From positions 434,001-498,000 of the forward strand of contig JPHH03000012.1 of assembly GCA_000750105.3 (NCBI GenBank): a DNA stretch of 64,000 nt, read 5' to 3'. Numbering within the stretch: position 1 is the first letter of the stretch; every line of letters starts with the position of its first letter. The notes beneath the pieces are model-generated. The model was not told the origin of the DNA and did not search any database. It worked only from the letters and a program-made list of their open reading frames with translations. Of this stretch, positions 23,324-33,155 are shown in pieces. The stretch is from Tolypocladium sp. Sup5 PDA-1 (lineage: Eukaryota; Ascomycota; Sordariomycetes; Hypocreales; Ophiocordycipitaceae). A program made the translations under genes and the position numbers.

Positions 23324-25923
23324 TTACGTACTCGTCCTCTGCGAACTCGTAACCTGTGAGCCCGTCCCCTGCGTGCTCGACCTGCCCTCCATGGAGTTCT
23401 TGAGCACCGTCATGGTGTTCTTGAGCAACTCGGTCACACCCGGCAGCCCCCTCTCGCTGAGCGTCTCCAGCACATCGATCCTGTACTCCTGCCAGCTCAG
23501 CCGTAACCCCCCGGCCGTCGCCAGCCTGCTCAGACTATTCTGCGTCACGGGCCCCGCGTGGCGCGCGCGGATCGAGCGGTCCGCCTCCATGGCCGCGTCC
23601 TCGAGCTCGCGCACGCGGCGGATGCTCTGCAGGCACAGCGCGGGCGCGTGCGACAGCGAGAAGAGCGACGCGAGGGCAAAGGCCTTGTCCACGGCGGGGA
23701 CGTAGCCCGTCAGCGCGGACACGGTGGCGCGCGGGAGCATGCACCCGTGGGCGTTGGCGTCGGCGTCGCTGAAGGCGCGCGCGCGCCAGAAGCAGTTGCA
23801 CATGTCCATCAGGAAGCCGTTGTACGTGCTGACGTACGCCCTGTCGTACGCCAGCGCATCGATGCGCGAGCCGCCGGCCCCGGCGCCGCTGTGGTGCCGC
23901 GCGGCGCGGGTGGCCATGGCGGCCTCGAAGCCGCGCTTGTAGGCGGCGAGGACGGCGCACAGGCGCGACAGCGTGGCGAGCGAGCCGCTGAAGAGGAAGC
24001 CGTAGACGAGCGGCGGCGGCGGCAGCTCGATGCGGATGTACGGCGCGAGCTGCGGGTGCGTGACGAGCCGCACGGACTGCTCGTAGAAGGCGAGGACGGC
24101 GGACTCGGTGCCCACGCCGGGGCGCGTCTGCAGCAGCGTGAGGGCGAGGAGGTTGACGTGGCGGACGAGGGCGGTGATGGAGGCGCTGGCGTGGGAGGGG
24201 AGGGGCGTGGAGGAGTGTAGGACGGCGGTCCAGTGGTGCAGGAGGGCGGTGTAGAGGGCCAGGAGGGCGAGTTGCGTGTCGGGGGTGTTGTCCTGGACGG
24301 CGGCCTCGAGAGGCTGGAAGATGTGTGTGTACAGCTCTGCGGACGTGGTTAGACGGTGTTGAGACGGGCTCGTAACGGGAGTATCGTACCTTGGAAGTCG
24401 TGAAAAGGGGCGTAGCCGAGGACGTCAAAGACGAGATCCCGCCGACCCGAGCCGCTCCATAGCTCAAAGAACCGGGCAAAGAAGCCGAGCAGCACCGGCG
24501 GCAGCGTCTGCGTACCTCATCAGCAAACACATCCATCGCCAGGCAGACTGCACGAAGCTCACCTTGTTCCGCACAACGAATTCCCCCACAACCTCCAACA
24601 CTTCCCACAGCGTGCCCTCGTCCGCATCCCCATCCAGGACATCCCGCAGCACCGCGCCGAGCCAGTTGGCGACCCGCCGGTGCGCCTCCGCCCCCGGCCG
24701 CAGCAGCAGCAGCTTCTGGAGCAGGGGGTCCGCGAGCACGGCGACGAGCTGGTTCGGCAGCTCCAGCCGGTCCATGTGCTGGACGAAGCTGGCGGCGCTT
24801 TCGATCTCCTCGAGCGTGACCGAGTCCTGGTCGTCGTGGTCAGTTTTCTGGGCATCGTCGTGGGGGGGGGGGGACGGGGGGTTCGAGGTACCTCTGTGGC
24901 GTGGCATGTGTGGACCGTGGGCACGAGTTTGCTCCGCTGGGTGCGGTTCAGGGGCCGGTTTACTCTGAAGCCGTCCTGGGGGGCGGAGGAGCGGTCCTCT
25001 GTGCGCTGGAGGTGGGCTTCTTGGATCTCGTCGAGCCGCGCGCGCCATTGGGGGTCGGGGTGCTGTGCAGGTCAGAAACATGCGTACCTTGAAGCTCACG
25101 GCAGGGCGTTTGCGTACCTTGAACGCCGAGGCCTTGCCCCGGACGGCCTCGCCGACAATGATCTCGGGGTAGTAGTCCTTGAAGACCCTCAACAGTCCAA
25201 CAAGACAGGGGTCGTTGCCCGTCTGCCTCGAGAGATTGAGCCTGCGGATAGTTAGCCGTCGCCCGCGTCAAAACTCCATCGGCTTCCGACTCACAGCGCC
25301 TGGATCCTAAACGGCCGGACATGCCTGCGCCGCGTAATCAGCGCCAGCAGATGCGCAAGCTGCGGCCTGCACCCCGTCAGCAACCCATGCGCATGAGGCC
25401 AAAGGCAAGGTCGGTAAGGTACCTAATCGCCGCCGTGTCCAACAAGTTGAACAGCACCGGGTACGCCCTCCCCAGCACCGCCCTCTCCCCCAGCGCGTGA
25501 AACACCAGCACCAGCCACCGCAGCAGCGCCGCCTGCACCCCCAGCGCCGGCTTCAGCGCGCCGTGCCCCAGCGCCGCCACGACGCGCAGCACCACGTCGC
25601 GCGGCACCGTCCCCGCCGGGTACAGGCTGCGCACGAGCGCGCCGATGCTCGCCTGGTCGAGCAGGCTCGGCGCCGCGACGAGGTCGACGAGCTGCGCGAG
25701 GGCGTCGGGCAGCAGGCCGCGCTCGTAGGCGAGGGACGCGAGGCGAGCGACTGTGGGCTTGATGTTGGCGGCGCGGGACTTGGGCGGGACGCGTGAGGCT
25801 GTGGGCGAGTGAGCGAGTGAGTGAGGTGCTCGTCGGACATGGAAGATGAGAGGTGAGATGGGACTTACCGGCGACGACGTCTTGGATGAGGAGGTTGACA
25901 TCCTCGTCACTTGTGGCCGCCAT
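23324..25923 (-). CDS. mis6: CENP-I / Mis6 inner kinetochore protein
   Basis: Eight exons encode 737 residues: 25923-25869, 25798-25423, 25366-25295, 25241-25118, 25062-24892, 24847-24563, 24507-24390 and 24336-23324. The pattern is that of Mis6/CENP-I, a subunit of the constitutive centromere network that helps load CENP-A. Family landmarks include the N-terminal helical repeats, the block FKDYYPEIIVGEAVRGKASAF, HPDPQWRARLDEIQ, VPTVHTCHATE, and the acidic EEIESAASFVQHMDRLELPNQL. A long helical C-terminal half follows. Each junction keeps the frame. Exon 4 can end at 25118 or at 25088, because the sequence TTCAAG-GTACGCA occurs twice. Use of the second donor adds ten residues. An ACGCGT box lies 102 bases upstream of the ATG. 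Tsc2 is 701 bases upstream on the same strand. Confidence 0.82.
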
Positions 25924-26624
25924 TTCGCGTCATTTATGAAACAAAGGCAGATTCAGTGGATACAATGCTGGCTGTCAATGTCGTTGATATTGATGCGTTG
26001 TCTGGCGCGTGTGTTGAGTGAGAGACGCGTCCATGTCGGCCCGGCACGCGATGCCGCCTCCCGCATTAGTGGAGCACCCCGACACGCCACCGACACCGAG
26101 CATCGTGGGCCACCCGGCGCCGAGCCTCCGCTCCGCACCAGGGCACTCCTAGGTGGGTACTCAGGCTGTACGAGTACGTTGGCAATTGGTCCAGGGTATT
26201 ATCACAACTACCTGTTGGCTATATCCGTACATAAACCCCCCCGTGGTTGAGCAGACTTGCGCTGTCCCAGTGCTGTCCCAGTTCCGTGTTCCCAACACAG
26301 CCGTCTGGTGCGTCGCCAGCTCTGCCCAACCAGTCAGACCTGTCTCCTGAACTAATCTCCCAAGACCTGCCTCCAGAGGTCCCGGCGCCTCGCTCCTCTG
26401 CGCCCACCAAGGACAACTTCTTTCCAAGCACATCGCAGAAAATGGCCCATGCCAATCTAAGGGCGGGACGGCCCAGCGAAACTTTTGGATCCGACAAGAC
26501 ATTCCTCCTTTCCTTATGTGACGCCATCCATATGCACTCCATCATCATACATGAGTTTGTTTTTCTGCTGTTATTCTGACTCCTGCGCTCCCGATATGGA
26601 GCCAGGAGACGCGGGCGGCCTGCT
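25924..26624. other. spacer between CENP-I and Tsc2
   Basis: These 701 bases contain the CENP-I promoter and the 3' end of Tsc2. They hold the ACGCGT box at 26025-26030 and a GTACGAGTAC palindrome at 26168-26177. No gene is visible. Confidence 0.65.
26025..26030. promoter_or_regulatory. MluI cell-cycle box (ACGCGT) upstream of CENP-I
   Basis: A perfect ACGCGT lies 102 bases upstream of the CENP-I start codon, matching the position of the sites at CENP-S and POLD2. Confidence 0.45.
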
Positions 26625-29600
26625 TTACGCCCACTTCGAAAAGTCGACCGACTCCACCAAAGAGTTTACCCCAGTTGGCGGCGGGTGCTCGGCATCGTTC
26701 GACGTAGCCAACGTGGAGAGCGTCGACGATCGGTGCGACGTCTGCTCGCTCGCGCTGGTGAAGAATGTGGCGACGCTCGTCCGGCGCAGGCTGTTGAAAC
26801 TATCTCTGACGCTACTGCTTGGCCGTGACGAGTCGGCCTGTTGGGCCTGCGGGTGTGCCCCGAACGATGTCGGCGGCGGAGACGGAACCAGGTTGGTCGC
26901 CTTCGGCCCATGCTTCTCGCGAAGACGTTTGATCTCCCTGAGACGACCGCTCCACGAGCTGATGTGCTCGCCACCCTCTCGGTTGTGCCACACTACCGAG
27001 AACATGGAGGCGTTGAGCGCGAGGAGCCGTATGAAGCCTGGAAGTGCCTTTAGGGATATCATCTTGGTCTCCGACGCCGGTGACACCTCGGGGAAGCCGG
27101 GCTTGCTCATCACCTGTACTCGATAGAATGGCTGCTTCTGGTTCTTGCCTCTCTCTGTGTCCGCCTCACGCGTCGCAATAAACGACGCCCGCGACGCTGG
27201 CGTGATGACAATGTTAACAAAGTTGAACTGACTCGGGAACGTGTCGAATTTGAACGGCAGCCCAGAGTCGTTGAATATAATGTTGACGAAATCGTTGCCA
27301 ATATGCCTCTTCTTGAGGGTGCATTGCGGGTCTCGTTCGATGTCCGTGGGCATCTGCGTCGTGACATGGAAGACAATTTCCGTCACCCTATCCCGCCAAC
27401 AAAACGTGTACTGCCCGTCAGTATCGTACTCGCGATCCAGACCCTGCGTGTTAAAGGTGGCCCCCTTGAGCTTCGTGAGCGTTCCAAGGTTGTTGAGGAA
27501 CTCGAGGTAGTCGTTGCTGCCCGAGACGTTGGCGAGAATGTCTGCCTCCTCGGTCTGGCACTCGCCAATGTAAACGACGCCAACCTTGTGCCCGTCGAGA
27601 CTAGAATTTCTATCAAACACCCTGATGGCTCGTTCAGTCACCTCGTCATCCGGCAGCGGGATGGGACGGGCCGACTCAAAGGTCTGCGGGACCGGAGACA
27701 TGAGCTGGATGAGCAAATGGCTGGGCAGGATCGCGTTCGTGGTTGCCTGGCCCTCTCTACTGACATCGACGTGAGCTTCCGCCTGATGTGCCGGAGGCGG
27801 CGTGAACGTCTCGCGAACCGTGTACGCCGAAGTCCCCGAAGGTTGTCTTTTGATGATCTGTGCCCACCCGGAGACCGCAGCCTGCTTAATGGTGATGATG
27901 CTGTTCCCAACCACCCACTGTTTCTTGACAATCGCGCCGAAGCGATCTTCCGTGAAATAGGGGTCCTCGGCCGATTCGTCCACATCGGCGTAAGCGACTC
28001 TCTGCATGAAGTCTATCGACGTAAGCGTCTGCTCGTCTGCCATCTGTCCGGCACTATCGCCGTCCGAGAACAGCTTCTTGACGATCCACCCCACGTGATG
28101 GCTTCGATCCTGGAGTTTCAGAGCAAGGAACCAGAACAGTATGACATGATAGGCCAGTGCGTGCACGTATTGCGGGAGATCGTCGGATGGACTTGCTGTG
28201 TTGGACAGCTCCGCAGGGTTCGAGCTCGGCGTCACCGGCGTCGACACTTCGCTTGTGTGGCTGCTGCGGATGGAAGGCCTCTTGTCCTTGGCGTACTCTA
28301 GGTAGCGGAAGCAGATGCCAAACACAATTCTAAAGTCATCTTCTCTGAAGTTGACAAAGACATTGTGAAGTCGACTCAGGGAGGCGAGAAACTCCAGAAT
28401 GTAGACTGAGACGTGAGGTTGCGTGATGATTGCTGCCATCTGGTTGAGCATCTGGATCAGAGACTTGCTCGTAGAGAGCGGGAGCTCATGGCAGCATATG
28501 GACAACGCGTGGATGCAGTACTTTGCCGTCCGCTCCCACGTAGCGATGCCGAGGACAAAGGTCTTGACGATGTCGTCCTCATCGCTCTTCGAAAAGTGCT
28601 CGTGGTAGCTTAGAATCATAGTCAAGCTGTGGAAGAGACAAATCGCCACATCGGCCCGACGGAGTCCCGAGGCGTTTGGCGGCTCCTGGAAACCCTTGGT
28701 CCGGATCTGTTCACAGATGATCCGGCGAAGCTCCTGGATCTGCGGTGTCGCATCCCTGAAGATGGCATGGTTACTGAGCTGCGACGGCAGGTGGACCAAG
28801 ACGAAGCTGTACACCTCCCAGTCGCTCCCTTGGAGGATGGTCAGCAAAGCACCAAGCCACCCGGACAGGGGAAGATCAGAGGTCTCTGACGCTTCGCTCC
28901 TGGGGCCTGACCCGCCATCACCCTCAGCCGCCTCTTCAGGCTGGGATACGTGGGAAACCAAGACGGGGCTGATGAGCCCGGGGTTCGCATCCGGAACGGC
29001 ACCTGGATCCGGATAGCTCCACAGCTGGCGATACCTTTGATGTATACTCTTTGTTGCGCTCGGGGTTCGAACCGGGACGCCCCTCTCGTGCGTCGGCCCC
29101 TGGCCAAACGAAACTCCGCGAGAGGCGCGCGACTGACCGCCGTGTTCGCTTCTTGATAGCCGAAGTGACTGGGCCGCCTCCTCTGCCTGTTTCTTAGCAA
29201 ACGAGGCCTCCGTGCGACACATGGCCGTCGCAAGGAAGCTATTCTCAGGGTCGTCCGTAACAAAGATCCTGTTGGCCCAGTCGGCACGGAGCCGGAACAA
29301 CAGCTTCATTGCCGTGAGCCGAGCGTCGACCTCGCAGTGGCTCGGCTTTGCAATGCTGACAAGTGCGTTAAACAGCCTCGCGCTCTTCTCACCATGGGAG
29401 TTCATGACTCGCAGGAACATCTTGACGTAGCCTTTCGTCACGACATTCGACGGCGACTGCTCAACCGATGACCCGGATGCGCCTGGCACAGGTGGCGACA
29501 TGCTCGCTGGAGTGGCTGGAGACGCTACGGGCGACTTTAGTCGGTCGTTGACGACGATGCCCCTGAGAGCGTCAATAATGTAGTCGAACAAATCCAGATC

Positions 29601-31415
29601 ACAAGACGTGACGACGGAGACCATCAGCGACATGATGCCCTCCAGCACCGGCACGTCAGTCTCCTCGGCGACATTCTGAAGTATGCTCTTGGCTAGGCGA
29701 GGGATCAAGTTTTGCTCAGCCCCATCTCCAACGAGGTCGACGATTTCGTATGCGTCCATGGTGGTCTGCAGTGCTCGAAGTCGCGTTTCGGAGCTTCGAT
29801 TGCGGTTGCTGAAGAAGGCGTCCAGTACCAAGGTGAGGTTCTCTTCCCATCGCAGGTCAGACGGCGAGCAGCATCTAAACTCCTGGAAGTAATCCAGGAC
29901 CGTTCTCACCGTCGCATCTGGCAGAAGCGTATGCACGTCAGTGAAGAACTTGATGATGGCCTCCCGAGGGACAAAGTCCCCAGGCTTTTGCTTGATGATG
30001 ACATCAAGCCGACTGATGAGTGTCAAAAGCTCTCGGTCGACCGTCACCTCTGGCAACTCTTCCTTTGGCTGGCTGTTGCGCCGTCTATCTTGGTCGCTGT
30101 TCACCCTTTTGCAGCATTCGGCTGCCACCTCAAGACATACTGACCAGTCTTCATCCACAATCAAACGATGCATTCGCCCGTGTCCATCGTCGAATAGCGA
30201 GTTAATCAGCTGGAGGAGAGCACCGTAGACTCTCGGAGATGACGTTGCCCTGAGGGCGTTGGACAAGCCGTCGACCAAGAGAGCGTACGGGACGGTCGGA
30301 TAGCCTTTTTCAGTCGTCTTGGAAAGCAGCTTCTGGAGGACCGCGACAGCGCCCCTGACCTCCCTACTCGTGTCCTTGTCTCTCGCTCCATCGGCGGAAA
30401 GGTTGCGGAGAATGTCAAGCATGATGCGGACGGTAGCCTGGCCATTGTGAGACTTGCAGAGGTTGGCAATGGTGTGCCAGGAATTCTTCTGCAAAGCGGG
30501 AACAAGGCAAAATATGGACGACAGAACCTGGATGCAGTCTTTCAGCTTGTCTTGAGGGATCGACCCAAAGGTCACAATGGCATCAAGGACGCCAATGCAC
30601 GATCTGAGGTCATCTTCCACGCTGGTGTTCATGCAGATGGCCAGGAGGCTTTCGATGAGCCCCGTGATGGAGGTCTCGTTTGCATTGTTGGAGCTGAACT
30701 TGATGACGTCGAGGAGGAACTGGAAGAGCTGCGCCAGGTTCTTCTCCTCGCCAGACGCAGCCGCTCTGCCCCTAGACGAGCTTCTCTGCCCCCTAGTCGA
30801 TTGCGCATTCTTTCGAGCTCTCCGGGCTGCCTTGTAGGCTTCCTGCAGCCAGTCCGTGAGGAGCGGAATGAGATCGTATTCGAACCCAGTCGTGACGCGG
30901 CCGTGGTTGGACAAGTCGACCATCGCAGCAAGCTGCAGATGGAAATCCTCTGGGTTCGCTGGCGCGGACAGTGTCTGGAAATACTCCTTTCGCTCTAGGT
31001 CGGTAGAAGACGTGTGTTTGGCACATTCTGTCAATAGTTCCCAGCCGGCCGTTCGCATCGGCGGCTGGTTGGTAGGATCAATCAGGTCTTTGGCGGCATA
31101 CCATATGTCGAGGACGGGGTTGACAGGGTACTCGGTGATGGCATATTTCAAGGTGTTTGCGGCAGATATTCGTTCGCTTTGGGTGCCGCTCTTTAGAAGC
31201 TCGTAGGCATCCATGTGGTTTGTGGAGAGCTCGCGAGAGCTGGTCGGGATGGCATTGACAAATTCGGTTCGGGGCAGGGCAGCGGCGGGCGCGGGGAGCG
31301 GCGGAGGAGACTTGCTGGACCCTTTGGAGCTGGTTAGACTGCGGAAGACGTTGGCAAGGCTACCTGCGCGTGTCGAGTCTGGTGAAATAGGATCATCTTC
31401 AGGCCGCGGGGACAT
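26625..31415 (-). CDS. tsc2: tuberin homologue Tsc2, Rheb GTPase-activating protein
   Basis: One uninterrupted exon encodes 1596 residues. The protein is the catalytic half of the TSC complex, which inactivates Rheb and so restrains TORC1 when nutrients are short. The N-terminal two thirds are alpha-helical repeats of the tuberin type. They begin after a Ser/Pro-rich leader, around NHMDAYELLKSGTQSERISA. The C-terminal Rap/Ran-GAP domain spans about residues 1270-1480. It contains the catalytic asparagine-thumb motif KKRHIGNDFVNIIFNDSG with Asn1374, and the upstream VGVVYIGECQTEEADIL block. A Ser-rich tail follows. Both the thumb and its surroundings are intact, so an active GAP is expected. 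The start ATG at 31415 precedes SPRPEDDPISPD. A 5' leader intron cannot be excluded. An intronless frame of this size is unusual next to its intron-rich neighbours. Confidence 0.9.
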   Translation of the reverse strand: MSPRPEDDPISPDSTRAGSLANVFRSLTSSKGSSKSPPPLPAPAAALPRTEFVNAIPTSSRELSTNHMDAYELLKSGTQSERISAANTLKYAITEYPVNPVLDIWYAAKDLIDPTNQPPMRTAGWELLTECAKHTSSTDLERKEYFQTLSAPANPEDFHLQLAAMVDLSNHGRVTTGFEYDLIPLLTDWLQEAYKAARRARKNAQSTRGQRSSSRGRAAASGEEKNLAQLFQFLLDVIKFSSNNANETSITGLIESLLAICMNTSVEDDLRSCIGVLDAIVTFGSIPQDKLKDCIQVLSSIFCLVPALQKNSWHTIANLCKSHNGQATVRIMLDILRNLSADGARDKDTSREVRGAVAVLQKLLSKTTEKGYPTVPYALLVDGLSNALRATSSPRVYGALLQLINSLFDDGHGRMHRLIVDEDWSVCLEVAAECCKRVNSDQDRRRNSQPKEELPEVTVDRELLTLISRLDVIIKQKPGDFVPREAIIKFFTDVHTLLPDATVRTVLDYFQEFRCCSPSDLRWEENLTLVLDAFFSNRNRSSETRLRALQTTMDAYEIVDLVGDGAEQNLIPRLAKSILQNVAEETDVPVLEGIMSLMVSVVTSCDLDLFDYIIDALRGIVVNDRLKSPVASPATPASMSPPVPGASGSSVEQSPSNVVTKGYVKMFLRVMNSHGEKSARLFNALVSIAKPSHCEVDARLTAMKLLFRLRADWANRIFVTDDPENSFLATAMCRTEASFAKKQAEEAAQSLRLSRSEHGGQSRASRGVSFGQGPTHERGVPVRTPSATKSIHQRYRQLWSYPDPGAVPDANPGLISPVLVSHVSQPEEAAEGDGGSGPRSEASETSDLPLSGWLGALLTILQGSDWEVYSFVLVHLPSQLSNHAIFRDATPQIQELRRIICEQIRTKGFQEPPNASGLRRADVAICLFHSLTMILSYHEHFSKSDEDDIVKTFVLGIATWERTAKYCIHALSICCHELPLSTSKSLIQMLNQMAAIITQPHVSVYILEFLASLSRLHNVFVNFREDDFRIVFGICFRYLEYAKDKRPSIRSSHTSEVSTPVTPSSNPAELSNTASPSDDLPQYVHALAYHVILFWFLALKLQDRSHHVGWIVKKLFSDGDSAGQMADEQTLTSIDFMQRVAYADVDESAEDPYFTEDRFGAIVKKQWVVGNSIITIKQAAVSGWAQIIKRQPSGTSAYTVRETFTPPPAHQAEAHVDVSREGQATTNAILPSHLLIQLMSPVPQTFESARPIPLPDDEVTERAIRVFDRNSSLDGHKVGVVYIGECQTEEADILANVSGSNDYLEFLNNLGTLTKLKGATFNTQGLDREYDTDGQYTFCWRDRVTEIVFHVTTQMPTDIERDPQCTLKKRHIGNDFVNIIFNDSGLPFKFDTFPSQFNFVNIVITPASRASFIATREADTERGKNQKQPFYRVQVMSKPGFPEVSPASETKMISLKALPGFIRLLALNASMFSVVWHNREGGEHISSWSGRLREIKRLREKHGPKATNLVPSPPPTSFGAHPQAQQADSSRPSSSVRDSFNSLRRTSVATFFTSASEQTSHRSSTLSTLATSNDAEHPPPTGVNSLVESVDFSKWA

Positions 31416-33155
31416 GTGCTCGTCTGGCGAAGCTTTGGTCGCAACGGCTGACGGTGGTCAAGCTGCCTCTGCGACTAGTTAGCATGGGTTCAAGAAGGGG
31501 CGCTGCCACACGTTGGATGGGGAGAGCGGAGGAGAATGAAGAGATTAAATGGGTTTGGGGTTCGTTGCTGTAAAGATCGAAGAAGTTCGCATGTCGCAGA
31601 GTCCCGCGGCACCGTGTTGACAGTGCAGTGGACATCCCACGGGCGTAATTCCAGGGGGATGAAGCATGAAAGCAAGGCTGAACTCACCAGACAAGCAGCG
31701 ATGGTGCTACCTCGGCGCCAAGGGCATATATGACTGCGGTGACGGGAGGGCACGGCACGAGACGCCGTGGTCGCGCAAAGCGATTCGGCCCCTTGCGCGC
31801 GACGGGATGATAAGATAGGTACGGATCGGCAATCGTCGAACGTGGAGCGCTGGCTGGTGTGCGGGACAGGGGCGGCGCGGCCGGACGGGAGAGGCGAGAA
31901 ACAGCTTGGACTAGCTGTGGTCGATGCGTGCGGGTTCGGTCATCGGGCGCGGCAGAGGAGGAGAGTGGCGAGTTGAGGGATGAGGCTGGGAGATGTGAAA
32001 ATGTTGTTGCAGGTGACGGAGGGAAGTGAGGTTGGTTCGCTACCAGGATGACAGGGGATGGACAGGCTGCGAACGGATTGGGGTGCCGCTGGAGGCCCTG
32101 TGGCACCCGACCTCTCCTCATTTTCAGCGGACGTGGCGTCCATCAGCCCACTAAGACGGCCCTGGCTTCAGCTGAGGTGACCTCAGGTGGCTGCCCGCCG
32201 ACTTGGGAAGTCTGGTGGCCCTACAAACTAGCCCGTATTTCGTACAGGTATCAGCTCTGTCGGTCGCACCAGCACGAACAAGTGCAGTCTTTGTTCTGTA
32301 GGTAGCCAATGAGGCCAGCCGCAGTGAGACTTCTTGGTGCGTTGATATCTGCCTTCGGATGACGCCTGGCCTCGGCGCCCGAACTTGAGCGATCAGCATT
32401 TTTCTTCTGCTTTGTCTGTCATGCGTCGGGGGAGAAAACTGCTCTCTCTTACCATCTGTGCTTCCTTTTGATACCTTGCGAGTGAATTTTTATTCTACAA
32501 CCCCTCATCCGAGATGCGACGACGGACGACGTATAAGACGTAATCGAGAGCGGGGACGACGGAGGAGGCAAGGCTACCGGAAGATGGATGTCTTTAAGAA
32601 CCAACTTGTGTTCAAACAAGATGGTGGTTGTGGATATCGCAGTGTTCAAGAGTTCAAGCGAGCTCGACGGACGTGGTTGACATCCACCAAGTCTTGTAGC
32701 TCACGCTGTAGGAGCAGATACAGGCCTAGGTGGCATAGGAACGAACCTGTTGGACAAGACAAGATCCTTTGCATCTCACGGATACTGGCATACAACTACT
32801 TCGTACTCTACAGACCGATTCTATCCACCAGACTGGCAGTACTGTGTGCTTGGACCAAGGTCGAGGTGGCGAGCTCGTCTTGTCGTGGACAAGCTGCAGG
32901 TGACCCAACTGCAGCACCAAAACCAGGGACCACCCTTGCCACCTCAACCTCCACGCACAGATGAAGCTCCCACCCCCACTTCTTCTCCCGGCCCGTTTTG
33001 GTCGCCGTAGCGGTTGCTGTTGACGCCCAGGCAGGCCTCTGACCTCGAACTCGAAAAGTCCAGCTCTCTGCCAAACAAAGCCCAGCAACCACCACCTTCT
33101 CTCCCACCAGCCAGCATCACCACCACGCTGCAGCTCTCCCCCACGAGATCTCACC
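31416..33155. other. 1.74 kb divergent spacer, Tsc2 / Cse1
   Basis: This is the shared upstream region of two divergent genes. It holds a TACTTCGTAC palindrome at 32797-32806 and pyrimidine-rich sequence just before the Cse1 ATG. The frames present (for example 32458-32964) show no recognisable domain. Confidence 0.6.

Noticed and set aside
29065..29085. tRNA T-arm-like GGTTCGAACC motif
   Set aside because: It lies inside the Tsc2 coding exon and no other cloverleaf arm is nearby.
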